A stretch of DNA of 64,000 nt from Rhodoblastus sp963804045. GTDB taxonomy: Bacteria; Pseudomonadota; Alphaproteobacteria; Rhizobiales; Beijerinckiaceae. The position numbers and the translations under genes were made by a program. This document shows positions 56,817-64,000 of the stretch, one piece after another (position 1 is the stretch's first letter; every line of letters starts with the position of its first letter). The stretch is from contig CAWDOR010000023.1 of NCBI GenBank assembly GCA_963804045.1, positions 97,527 through 161,526 on the forward strand. The letters are read 5' to 3'. The notes beneath the pieces are model-generated. The model did no database searches. It worked only from the letters and a program-made list of their open reading frames with translations, and was not told the DNA's origin.

Positions 56817-56893
56817 TGGAGAATGGGGGATTCGAACCCCCGACCTATAGATTGCGAACCTATAGGCTCGGGCGTCCGCCCTTTCGCCATCTT
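56817..56893 (-). tRNA. Degenerate tRNA-like sequence next to the integrase
   Basis: On the minus strand the 3' half is a good tRNA: a T-arm GGGGGTTCGAATCCCCC, then ATTCTCCA with an encoded end. An anticodon-arm-like hairpin CCTATAGG-TTCGCAA-TCTATAGG precedes it, whose loop would give anticodon CGC. The 5' acceptor strand does not pair with ATTCTCC, and the D-arm is irregular, so the gene looks non-functional. It lies 80 bases upstream of the integrase start, where attP copies of tRNA 3' ends are common. An odd functional element tRNA is the alternative. Confidence 0.45.
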
Positions 56894-57000
56894 TAGCCGG
56901 TTTTCGCTTCCGTTCGTTAATTCTAGATACCCAAAGAGATTTCAGTCAAGGGCATCCTCGTAGAACTTAGTTCAATTTGGTAATTCTTGTAATTTTCTCA

Positions 57001-57059
57001 ATCTCAGAGTTGATCTCAGAGTTGCCCCTCCGGCTGATAATCTCAGAGATAATCTCAGA
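57001..57059. repeat. Iteron-like repeats (ATCTCAGA, four copies)
   Basis: ATCTCAGA occurs at 57001, 57013, 57040 and 57052. The two inner pairs are each 12 bases apart, a little over one DNA turn, and the pairs are 27 bases apart, separated by a GC-richer segment. Such phased repeats are typical of replication-initiator or repressor binding sites. They lie about 135 bases before the small excisionase-like gene, in an otherwise AT-rich non-coding region. A minus-strand open frame crosses them but has no ribosome-binding site. Confidence 0.5.
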
Positions 57060-57193
57060 CTTGCTTAGCGGATGTTGGTAAATATTTCGATTTTTCCTCT
57101 CTCGACTATGACGTATTATCTCCATTGTATCCAATATCGTCGCCAAGTATTTAGCCAAACCGTTGTTCTCTATCCACGTTTTTGGAGGAACAA

Positions 57194-57436
57194 ATGGCTG
57201 GCGGTCGTAAGCAGGTTGAACAAGTGCTTCCTGATTGGGTGCCACAACTCGGGTTGCGCGACGCTGCAGCAATGCTCGGAATGGGCAAGGACACGCTCTA
57301 CAAGCTGCTCGAGAACTCCACTATCGCCGAAGCTGAAAAGCCGCCTTACTACCGACGCCCAGGAGGACACTATCGATTCTGCGAAGCCGAGCTTCAGCGG
57401 TACCTTTCACGCTATGGGCATGGCAATCGTGGTTGA
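57194..57436 (+). CDS. Excisionase-like HTH protein
   Basis: An 80-residue protein starting 5 bases after TTTGGAGGAACAA. It carries a MerR/excisionase HTH: LGLRDAAAMLGMGKDTLYKL, then YRRPGGHYRFCEAELQRYL, close to the HTH_17 pattern (helix-turn-helix, wing, E-x2-R-Y-L). It is divergent from the integrase, and the iteron-like repeats lie between them. It probably controls excision or early transcription of the element. Confidence 0.75.
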   Translation: MAGGRKQVEQVLPDWVPQLGLRDAAAMLGMGKDTLYKLLENSTIAEAEKPPYYRRPGGHYRFCEAELQRYLSRYGHGNRG

Positions 57437-57671
57437 TACAGTCAATGGCAGCTCTTCCTTCCCGCCAAGAATGCAAGTCAGGATACATATCTTATAGGGG
57501 AAGGGGAGACCCTTAGCGCTCCTTATATCTCATATATATCTATCTTTCCCGACTAGATGATTTACCCATGGATGACGATCTTCGTCCTCTTCAAGATGAT
57601 CGACAGCCATGGGCGAATTTTCTGGTCGAGGCCTACCCGATTCCCCACCGACAAGCTGCCATCCCGGTAAC

Positions 57672-58094
57672 TCACTTCCAGTTCTCGTCGTGGATCCGAT
57701 CGAACCTTTCGTCCAGGGCCGACACCAAGTTGAGCTCGCGCATGTCTTCCAGGCTGGGAGATTCCCCGCTTTCATTTACCTGTTCGCAGCTCCTACTGAG
57801 CGCGCACGCGAGCACCGTATGAATCTCGCGGAACTCCTCCCAGCTGAGGTATAGGAGCTTTGCGCCCCTGCCATCCATTGCCATTATCCGCTCAGCTACG
57901 TCCCGGAGCACCACAGCGTCGATGACTTGTGTCTCGCCATCCGCGAGCATGCTCTTGATCTCCTTGTCGTCTATTTCAGGGGTCGACACCTTCCCGTCCC
58001 TGACATCGCGGATATTCTCGAAGCACCTCTTGATCGCGAGGCCCATCACGTACACCTCATCCCCGCTGAACAGCATGGCCATTTTCTCGATCAT
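57672..58094 (-). CDS. Hypothetical element protein
   Basis: A 140-residue acidic protein, MIEKMAMLFSGDEVYVMGLA at the start, probably alpha-helical, with no domain I recognise. Three ATG codons stand in a row at 58092-58100; the third fits the GTAGGAG site best by spacing. It lies 30 bases after the primase gene on the same strand and would be the last gene of that operon. Confidence 0.6.
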   Translation of the reverse strand: MIEKMAMLFSGDEVYVMGLAIKRCFENIRDVRDGKVSTPEIDDKEIKSMLADGETQVIDAVVLRDVAERIMAMDGRGAKLLYLSWEEFREIHTVLACALSRSCEQVNESGESPSLEDMRELNLVSALDERFDRIHDENWK

Positions 58095-58124
58095 CATCAT
58101 CTCCTACTCTCCCAAGTCCTAGCC

Positions 58125-59540
58125 CTACTCGGCCCTGGTTATCGTTAGCGTCCCCGTGACCCCGAGCACGCTTCCGGCCATCTGCATTCGCCTGAGATTC
58201 AGGACATAGTGTTTGCAAAGCCGGAGGTCGGTCGAATAGTTGTATGGACTCTCTACTATCACCCCAAGACCCTTTAGCCCGTTGGTAATCTTGTTGTAAT
58301 CGTGCCGCCATTTCCTCAGCAGCTTCGACGGCAGTGGGTAGTACCCTTCGGCCATCATCCTTCTGAACCTCGGGTTCTCGAAGTCCCAGGCCCAGGCCTC
58401 CTCGGGCCGCTTCATTTTACCGTCGAGATATTCCTTCCAGGCCCACAGCTTCAGCAAGAACCGCTCGGCCGCCGCCCGCTCTTGCGCGTTCTTCATTCCG
58501 AGATCGTCAATCACCATGGTCACGAACGCCATCGCGTGCCGGTCCCGCCGCAGCGCCGCACTCTCTAGCCCGATGCCCTCGGCAGGCCCCTTTAACCTCC
58601 GGTACGACGTCGCCACGCGGGCCTCGAGCCCCGTCCTGATATCCCCTACATACCCAGGGCTCCGCGCCAGGATGCCCTTCAACCGGTCCACGGCCTCGCT
58701 CTGGCTGATTCCCACCCTCCGGTACGCCCTTATCAGCCTTAGGTATTGCGGGTTCCCCCTGCCATTTTGGAACGGCCCGCACTCTCGCTCCAACTTCTCG
58801 ACATCGGCTATCGTCACCGCCTCCGAGCCCTTCACTTCCACCGCTGCCGTTCCTGATGGCTCTCCCGCCGCCCCTACCGCCTCCGCTGCCTCAGACTCAG
58901 CTTTCACTTTCGACCGTGCTGCGTTCTCCGCGCTCGCTCTACGGCGCGCCCGCCGATATCGCAAGGTATCAGGCTCCATCTCATCGCCAAAGATCGCTTG
59001 CACCGGATACACCACCAGCGCTCTAAACCCTGGGAATCTTGCCGGTTTCAGCTCCGCGTCTAGATACCGCTCTGGCCTCGGGATCTTCAACCCCGCGCTA
59101 TTCGTCGGCAATACCTCCGCGATCCTCATATCCTCGTCCGTCAGCAACTCCCCGAACCTCTCCTTCAGGATCTCGATCATGGTCTTGTCCGGCACACTTC
59201 TTTGGAGCAACCAATACGCATGGACCCCATGGTCCGACTTGAACACCGCGCTCGGCTGGGTTCTCATGAGCCTCACGACCTCGCGATATTCCGCCATCAA
59301 TATCACCGTCGGCTCCCCGCCTACCCAACCACCGCCCCGGTGATCGTCGATATCCATGCCGACAACATTCCGCGTCACTCTCGTCAGGAATGATATGACC
59401 CGCTCGCCCCTCATGTGCGCCTCAATGATTTCCGGCGTCAGCTCCGCCCTTTTGTAGAGGTATCCCTTTACAGGGTCCTTCTCGACGTACCGCCTGGTAT
59501 GCGGCCTGAACACTTCAATGAACTCCTCGGCTACCGTCAT
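58125..59540 (-). CDS. Archaeo-eukaryotic-type primase (PrimPol-like)
   Basis: A 471-residue protein. Motif I is VVGMDIDDHRGGG (hhhDhD), motif II is SAVFKSDHGVHAYWLLQ (the SGxGxHxYW-like block), and RIAEVLPTNSAGLKIPRPE resembles the later conserved block (usually RxxGTxNxK). This is the order in AEP/PrimPol replication primases of plasmids and phages. A linker rich in Ala/Glu (about residues 205-250) leads to a helical C-terminal domain that has no recognised relative. Its ATG overlaps the stop of the preceding gene (ATGA). It would prime DNA synthesis of the element. Confidence 0.7.
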   Translation of the reverse strand: MTVAEEFIEVFRPHTRRYVEKDPVKGYLYKRAELTPEIIEAHMRGERVISFLTRVTRNVVGMDIDDHRGGGWVGGEPTVILMAEYREVVRLMRTQPSAVFKSDHGVHAYWLLQRSVPDKTMIEILKERFGELLTDEDMRIAEVLPTNSAGLKIPRPERYLDAELKPARFPGFRALVVYPVQAIFGDEMEPDTLRYRRARRRASAENAARSKVKAESEAAEAVGAAGEPSGTAAVEVKGSEAVTIADVEKLERECGPFQNGRGNPQYLRLIRAYRRVGISQSEAVDRLKGILARSPGYVGDIRTGLEARVATSYRRLKGPAEGIGLESAALRRDRHAMAFVTMVIDDLGMKNAQERAAAERFLLKLWAWKEYLDGKMKRPEEAWAWDFENPRFRRMMAEGYYPLPSKLLRKWRHDYNKITNGLKGLGVIVESPYNYSTDLRLCKHYVLNLRRMQMAGSVLGVTGTLTITRAE

Positions 59541-60116
59541 GCTTTACCTCCGAACCTTCGATACTTTCCTTTGTCGAACACTTCGATCCCGTTCTTCTTC
59601 GCGAACCCCAGAACCTGGGGGCCCATCGCTCGACCATTTTCACCCGCCGATCGAGGACCAACGAGCACTTTGCTCCCCTCATACTCGATATTCTCTTCGA
59701 GGAACCTCAGGAGCGCGGCATCGTCATACTTCTCCGAATCCCGACCGCGCCCGCACTGTGTCCACGTTGCTCATATCGACGACGAAGAACTCGCCGTCCT
59801 CTACGGCTCTGTCGATATTCCGTACATTCCGGTCATGTCCTGCGGCTATCGCATTGAGCTCTTCAATCGCGACCACCTGGAATCGATACGGGTACCATGC
59901 CCTCATGAGAAGCTCGCACGTCGCTTGTCTGTTTTCGCGTCTCGCGATAACCGCCTGGGCTGACCGATCTTCGAGCCGTCCCACGACGTTATGCGCACGA
60001 CCTTCTCGCAAAAGCGCCACTACGGGCTCCACGTACTCTACGAGCCGTTGCTTTTTATCCTGGATTTGGTCATCTTTCACGATCCCTTGCCCACGAGTCT
60101 TTGTAATCTTGCTCAT
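59537..60116 (-). CDS. Hypothetical protein between helicase and primase, frameshifted
   Basis: Starts MSKITKTRGQGIVKDDQIQD in an ATGA overlap with the helicase stop. After NVDTVR the frame ends early; removing one G from the GGG run (59750-59752, CCC on plus) continues RGRDSEKYDDAALLRFLEEN, with later GPRSAGENGRAMGPQV and FAKKNGIEVFDKGKYRRF, to a stop at 59537 in an ATGA overlap with the primase gene. The repaired protein is about 192 residues. No domain is recognised. Both overlaps show it is part of the replication operon. Confidence 0.6.
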
Positions 60117-61236
60117 CTTCCGCGATCCATCCTATCAACGATCTGCATCGCCTCTTCAACGGCCACCATATCCAGCATCCGCTGAAGATACGGATCAACC
60201 GACAGCACGTTCAGATCGCCGATGTAACATCGGTCGGGTAGTGCAAGCATTCGCTCGCCTTCCTCATTCCGTTCGCCTTGCCTGTTTTTCAGAAGCTGTG
60301 CTATCACCGTTGCGCCCTGTCTTTCCCGGAGACTATCATCAGAATAGAGTGTAATGCAGATATCTGACTGCCCTCTCGATCTCGGTCGATTCCGCGAACG
60401 CCGTGACATTGTAGATATTCTGATACCGCTCTGGCCCTTTCTTTTTTGCTCTGTAGATTGCCTGATACGCGCTCTGGTACGCCGCCCGTGATAGCTGCGA
60501 CAACAGCACTACCGTAAGCCCTGGCCGTCGTTTCCACTTCATCGATTGGAACCCGAGCGCTAGGTCTTTCATGCTCCTCGCGATGATCTTCGTGTTCCTA
60601 AAATTGTCCTCGAAGTCGTTTACCGGTAAGTTCCGATCCCAGGAGTTGCGCGTAGTCCACAACAAGAATATCAAGCCCACCAGGCATATCAGCATCGACT
60701 CGATGCAAGACATAACCCAGGAGCTCATCAACCGATGTTGCTCCGACATTCCTTAGCTGCGCTGGATCGATGATGCACACATGGCCCTTTGTAGGCGTCA
60801 TCTTCCCATATGTCTCACGAGGATTCTGGAAGTCCGGCAGCAGGACTTTGTTATAGAACTGCTCTTGGTTAGTGCTCAATTCCCCGGCCTTAAGTCCCGA
60901 GTATGTTATTGTTTCTTGTCCGTAAAACTTTGGATGCAACGCGTGTCGTACCGTTGTTTTGATATACAGCTCGTCGCGCGGCATCTCGAGCGACAAGATA
61001 AGGCTATTCCACCCTCCATATACTGCATTGGTATACGCGAAATTATATCCGAAGGTCGTCTTGAATGACCCGACGTACCCGCCGATCGTCATCAAGGTAC
61101 CCGCAGGAATCGTTGGAATGTATTTCTCGAAGGGTTTGAAGTAGATTGTCGGCCCGCTCTGGACATCCCTTAGGCGTTCTAGCGCCTTCCCGATATCAAG
61201 CGTCAATGTTGTCTCGAGTCCCATTGTATTCCCCAT
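60113..61236 (-). CDS. DnaB-family (SF4) replicative helicase-like protein, broken by two frameshifts
   Basis: The N-terminal piece holds Walker A MTIGGYVGSFKTTFG, motif 1a LILSLEMPRDELY and Walker B LDILVVDYAQLLGSE, the DnaB/RepA helicase order. The frame breaks near 60620: dropping one A from AAA (TTT on plus, 60619-60621) continues NDFEDNFRNTKIIARSMKDL and motif 3 LTVVLLSQLSRA. It breaks again near 60372: dropping one G (CCC on plus, 60371-60373) gives SDICITLYSDDSLRERQGAT and runs to the stop at 60113. Repaired length is about 370 residues. The start is not firm; ATG 61224 and GTG 61254 are alternatives. A ring helicase beside a primase implies self-directed replication. Confidence 0.75.
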
Positions 61237-61433
61237 TGTCTCGGGGTGTATCACCTTCGATTCTCACTGGCAAGGAGTTCTGGCGCAAATGCTAATCTTT
61301 ACGAGATTTGACTATGTTTGCCGCTTCCTGAGAAGTCACCAGCCTCGAGCTAGGGCTTTCTCTTTATCTGCGTAGTATTCAATCTCGTCGCTACTTCTAG
61401 GACATCTTTCCCTGATAATAGGAGCTGCCCACG

Positions 61434-61865
61434 ATGAAGTACGACCTCATCACCGTTCGATCAACCCGTACACCTTACAAGGTTTCCCGGCCGGCAGATG
61501 TCTACGCTGCCCTGAAGCGTTATGCGACTTCGAAGGTCGAGAAGTTCTTCGCGATCTCACTGGATGGCCAGCATACCATCATTCATATCAACATGGTCTC
61601 GATTGGGACGACCAATCGTTGCATGGCAGTCCCGAGAGACGTCTTCCACGCTGCTGTAAAAGACCAGGCCACAGCCCTGCTGGTAGCCCACTGCCATCCT
61701 AGCGGAAACAACAGTCCGTCGGTTGATGATAGGGCAGTCAGTGACCGCCTTCGCGAGGTGGGCGACATCATTGGCATTCCTGTTCTCGACAGCCTGGTCT
61801 TCTCTCGCACCGGCTATTATAGCTTTGTGGAAGGTGGGCTTCTGTCACCTGTTCAGCCAGACTAG
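61434..61865 (+). CDS. RadC-like JAB/MPN-domain protein
   Basis: A 143-residue protein with the RadC/JAMM signature: KFFAISLDGQHTIIH, then LLVAHCHPSGNNSPSVDD (H-x-H-x7-S-x2-D metal motif), and GIPVLDSLVFSRTGYYSF. It lacks the helix-hairpin-helix domain of chromosomal RadC, as is normal for plasmid, phage and ICE copies. AGGAG precedes ATG. Its biochemical role is unproven; mobile elements often carry it beside DNA-protection genes. Confidence 0.85.
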   Translation: MKYDLITVRSTRTPYKVSRPADVYAALKRYATSKVEKFFAISLDGQHTIIHINMVSIGTTNRCMAVPRDVFHAAVKDQATALLVAHCHPSGNNSPSVDDRAVSDRLREVGDIIGIPVLDSLVFSRTGYYSFVEGGLLSPVQPD

Positions 61866-62174
61866 GACGGCTTGTCCTCGGCTCCAAGTCTTGAGTATTT
61901 CGCATAAGGCTAAACCATAGTTCCGAAGGATGGGCAGGTCCACGCAAGTCTGCCTGGCAAACCAGCGTTGATATACAAAATTTCGAAAATTTAACACACT
62001 ATGTCTTCAGATTGATTGAGGGCTGTCTTCTCGCTGGAGTATATATTCATATATTCCGCCACCGGGTATAATATATATATTACAGATAATACCCATACCA
62101 ATATCTATCTATCCAATAGTTGATACCGTCATACGTATTCACCCCGTTCTACTTCATCAATCTCGGAGGCTCCC
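61866..62174. other. AT-rich intergenic region with promoter-like and palindromic sequences (309 bp)
   Basis: Holds AAATTTCGAAAATTT near 61977, TATATATTCATATATTC near 62040, TATAAT followed by ATATATATTAC near 62067, and an inverted repeat GGGTAT (62064-62069) with ATACCC (62089-62094). A GGAGG site precedes the gene at 62175. It is far more AT-rich than any chromosomal spacer here. It is probably the promoter region of the rightward operon; an origin of replication is possible. Confidence 0.5.
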
Positions 62175-62417
62175 ATGAGGCTCAAGCCTAACGAGGTCCT
62201 ACTCGTCCAAGGTGGCCTCGGACGCTATCACCGCACGACTGCCGTCTTCACCAACACCGAATCAGCCAACGCCTACATGGCCAACGCCCCTGGCGAGGCC
62301 GTCATCGCCGTCTTCGATGCCATCATCTTCATCGCGGCCTGCGAGGACCTCGGCCTTCCTTTCCTGGAGCCATTCTTGGATCGAGCACTCCATGAAGATG
62401 CAAATCGAGATCTCTGA
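62175..62417 (+). CDS. Hypothetical element protein
   Basis: An 80-residue protein behind a good CGGAGG site, MRLKPNEVLLVQGGLGRYHR at the start. It has mixed alpha/beta character and an acidic end (DRALHEDANRDL). No family is recognised. Its 3' end overlaps the next frame by 26 bases. Confidence 0.6.
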   Translation: MRLKPNEVLLVQGGLGRYHRTTAVFTNTESANAYMANAPGEAVIAVFDAIIFIAACEDLGLPFLEPFLDRALHEDANRDL

Positions 62418-62592
62418 ATCCTACACGACCGGCATCTGCACGGTCTGGCAGACTGACCACCATCGCCATGGCCGCTGTTTCACGATCCACGACCCCGAGT
62501 CTATCCTCAGCCCCTCACAATATTCTGCTTTCCTAAAGGGCTTCTATTCGTTTCGAGTCGACGCCGACTTGCTCTTCAAGCATTGCCGTTGA
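62392..62592 (+). CDS. Small hypothetical element protein
   Basis: A 66-residue protein starting within the previous gene (ATG 62392 or 62398). It reads MKMQIEISESYTTGICTVWQ and then HRHGRCFTIHDPESIL; the histidine/cysteine mix recalls a small metal-binding fold but no family is recognised. The stretch 62593-62820 after it shows no gene I can support. Confidence 0.4.
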   Translation: MKMQIEISESYTTGICTVWQTDHHRHGRCFTIHDPESILSPSQYSAFLKGFYSFRVDADLLFKHCR

Positions 62593-62820
62593 TGCCACGC
62601 TTTTTGGCTCTCCATTCGACGGCACATCTGCCTCGATAGCCATCGCCCGCTACGCCGTTCCATTTCCGCCCAACTCCTCGATCGCCTAGCTTCTCCTCGC
62701 CTGCTACTCGGTGGCCTCGGCCGCTACTTATAACTGTAGCGGCTAACGCGTCTCTCCAGTCTTTGGCAGGCGTGATCTCGGCCGCAATCCTACACCGTCA
62801 TCTTCCAAAGGAGGTTCCCA

Positions 62821-63444
62821 ATGCAAGCAACCGTCCTAGACCCCGTCAGGACCGACCCCGCAGTGTCCATACCGCTCGATCTTCCGCCGATTTCCGACGT
62901 CCTCTACCCGGACTTTGGCTCCGCCCTGTCTCCGGTCCCTTCCGATCCTACCGGCCTTGCCGGCACCACCGACACAGTGACCCCGGCCTTCATCGTCGAC
63001 TCTTTGGCCAAGGCCGACTGGTGCGTCTCTCGCGTCCTTGACGCCGAAGGCCGCATCGCCCGGCGAGCCTCGCTCGCCTCGGAGCTCCACGCTCGGATCG
63101 ACGCCTGGCTCACCAAGGCCTCGGCCGCCGACAACGATTCGATCGCCTACTTGACCATGCTCTTGCGTCCCTACGTCGAGTCCGAAGTTTCCATGCAGCG
63201 CCGTTCTCGCAGCCTCATCCTACCCAGTGGTGTCGCCCAGCTTCGCAAGCTCCCCGACCGGCTCGACATTGTCGACAAGGACGCTGCCCTCTCCTACTGC
63301 GAGTCCTCGCATCCCGAGGCCGTCGTCGTCCGCAAAGACCTCTCGAAGACGGAACTCAAGCGTCTGGTATTCAGTGGTGAAGCGATCCCAGGAGTATCCG
63401 CTGAGCTCGGTTCCGATGAGCTCTACGTCCGCGCCAACGCATAG
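62821..63444 (+). CDS. Host-nuclease inhibitor Gam-like protein
   Basis: A 207-residue protein behind AAAGGAGGTT. A Pro/Asp-rich N-terminus is followed by a helical part (SRVLDAEGRIARRASLASEL), and then the Gam-type pattern RSRSLILPSGVAQLRKLPDR, VDKDAALSYCE, KTELKRLVFSGEAIPGV. Mu-Gam-like proteins bind the ends of linear DNA and block RecBCD-type exonucleases, and some transferable plasmids carry them. The match is by pattern only, and the first 65 residues are not explained by it. Confidence 0.65.
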   Translation: MQATVLDPVRTDPAVSIPLDLPPISDVLYPDFGSALSPVPSDPTGLAGTTDTVTPAFIVDSLAKADWCVSRVLDAEGRIARRASLASELHARIDAWLTKASAADNDSIAYLTMLLRPYVESEVSMQRRSRSLILPSGVAQLRKLPDRLDIVDKDAALSYCESSHPEAVVVRKDLSKTELKRLVFSGEAIPGVSAELGSDELYVRANA

Positions 63445-63454
63445 GAGGGTCCCC

Positions 63455-63769
63455 ATGAAGTTACTGAACAGCATCTTGCTTGAGGGCGATCTCATCAGCT
63501 CGCCTGTCGCTTTGACCTGCCCCGACGGTATCACCCGCTGTACCTTTTCGCTCGCCTCAGGCGACACCGCGCCGGCCGTTCCGGTGATCACCTACGGTCG
63601 CCTTGCCACGCGCTGCTCCGGGCTTCTCGACAAGGGCTCCTCGATTCGTGTCGTTGGTCGCATCGCTCAGGACCTCGAATCTTCCGAGGCCACCGGCTCC
63701 TTCAAGCTCCACATTGTCGCCGAGCATGTTGAGATCAAGCCCGCGGCATCCCATCGCGAGGTCGCCTGA
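63455..63769 (+). CDS. Single-stranded-DNA-binding-protein-like OB-fold protein
   Basis: A 104-residue protein behind AGGAGGG, beginning MKLLNSILLEGDLISSPVAL, the usual start of an SSB OB fold (I-L-x-G-x-L-x-x-P). It continues TRCTFSLASGD, a GRLATRCSGLLDKGSSIRVV, GRIAQDL and LHIVAEHVEIKP. It lacks the long acidic SSB tail, as do several plasmid SSBs. It overlaps the next gene by TGATG. Confidence 0.75.
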   Translation: MKLLNSILLEGDLISSPVALTCPDGITRCTFSLASGDTAPAVPVITYGRLATRCSGLLDKGSSIRVVGRIAQDLESSEATGSFKLHIVAEHVEIKPAASHREVA

Positions 63770-64000
63770 TGCCCGCTCTTGATTCCGAACCCGAGGTCAT
63801 CTTCGCCTACACGCGCCAGCAAGCTCTCGCCGACGGCGTTCTGGTCGATGCCTGCGATCTCGCGCGTGAGGCTGGCTTCGTATTCCCCGTCGCGCTCACG
63901 GAGGCGCTCTACCACAGCTACATCGTCCCCGCGCTCGACCTCGTCGCCGAGGGCCAATCGATCACCGGACGCCTCTGGGACCTCTTATTCGTCCTCCGGT
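63769..64000 (+). CDS. DUF6573 family protein (runs off window)
   Basis: The frame starts MPALDSEPEVIFAYTRQQAL, continues ADGVLVDACDLAREAGFVFP and GRLWDLLFVLR, a good match to DUF6573 (YTREQALADGVLVD and the later GRLWD). The 3' end is outside the window. DUF6573 proteins are typical of plasmids and integrative elements, usually encoded close to SSB, RadC or DNA-modification genes. Function is unknown. Confidence 0.8.
   Translation, partial: MPALDSEPEVIFAYTRQQALADGVLVDACDLAREAGFVFPVALTEALYHSYIVPALDLVAEGQSITGRLWDLLFVLR

Larger units (their letters stand above)
54276..64000. mobile_element. Integrated element (phage, plasmid or ICE-like), left end in window, right end outside
   Basis: Starts where the DUF1345 gene breaks off. 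It contains a tyrosine integrase, excisionase-like HTH genes, a tRNA-like remnant, iteron-like repeats, a primase/helicase replication block, RadC, and a Gam/SSB/DUF6573 operon. GC content is visibly lower than in the chromosome, with rare-codon use (ATA, AGG, CTA) and AT-rich intergenic stretches. No structural-phage or conjugation genes occur in the visible 9.7 kb. The exact left boundary is uncertain by tens of bases. Confidence 0.75.

Noticed and set aside
56967..57272. Minus-strand frame through the ATCTCAGA repeats
   Set aside because: No ribosome-binding site, overlaps the start of the excisionase-like gene, and its EIISEIIS-type repeats are explained by the DNA repeats.
57568..58148. 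Small plus-strand frames at 57.6-58.1 kb
   Set aside because: Antisense to the hypothetical protein at 57672-58094; no start signals.

Overview
The first ~54.28 kb is GC-rich chromosome of an alphaproteobacterium, most likely order Hyphomicrobiales and perhaps near Beijerinckiaceae/Methylocystaceae. Supporting traits are a SAM-II riboswitch on metZ, AcnB, Omp25/31-like and OmpW-type porins, a long HisG paired with HisZ, a MaoC-Pta fusion next to ackA and a DUF3141 gene, a BacA/BclA-like ABC protein, and an HD / tyrosine-phosphatase / Nudix-like operon typical of rhizobial relatives. The genus cannot be fixed from the sequence alone.

Layout of the chromosomal part. 0-9 kb: a partial acyl-CoA synthetase, a DUF2147 protein, metZ behind its riboswitch, a flippase, an L,D-transpeptidase, an aldo/keto reductase and acnB. 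9-18 kb: tag, the HD-phosphatase-Nudix operon, a spermidine-synthase-like methyltransferase, DUF2161, an ABC-2 exporter, an SPW protein, an OmpA-like protein and a porin. 18-26 kb: rpsO-pnp, a large autotransporter carrying a PAP2 phosphatase, and a split aerotaxis-type receptor (PAS protein plus MCP with PilZ). 26-36 kb: MaoC/Pta, ackA and DUF3141, then a tripartite drug-efflux operon (EmrA/EmrB/OMF) behind a perfect palindromic operator. 36-54 kb: a phytochrome-like PAS/GAF/REC protein, dnaK-dnaJ, ompW, a broken secreted-protein gene, NnrU, the BclA-like transporter, ribF, a PhaJ-like hydratase, a HAD hydrolase, hisS-hisZ-hisG, mtgA, a farnesyl-diphosphate-synthase-like gene, and a DUF1345 membrane protein that breaks off about two thirds of the way through.

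At ~54.28 kb the sequence changes abruptly to lower GC, different codon use and AT-rich intergenic stretches. From there to the end lies a mobile element: a tyrosine integrase, two excisionase-like HTH proteins, a degenerate tRNA-like sequence beside the integrase, iteron-like repeats, a replication block (DnaB-family helicase, an unknown protein and an archaeo-eukaryotic-type primase, all overlapping ATGA), a RadC/JAB protein, and a Gam-like, SSB-like and DUF6573 operon that runs off the window. No capsid, tail or conjugation genes are visible, so phage, plasmid or ICE cannot be decided.

A striking property of the whole window is about ten single-base frameshifts, mostly in homopolymer runs, where the correct protein continues in the neighbouring frame. 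They occur in both the chromosomal and the mobile parts, which points to indel errors in the assembly more than to gene decay. Repaired readings are described for each affected gene.
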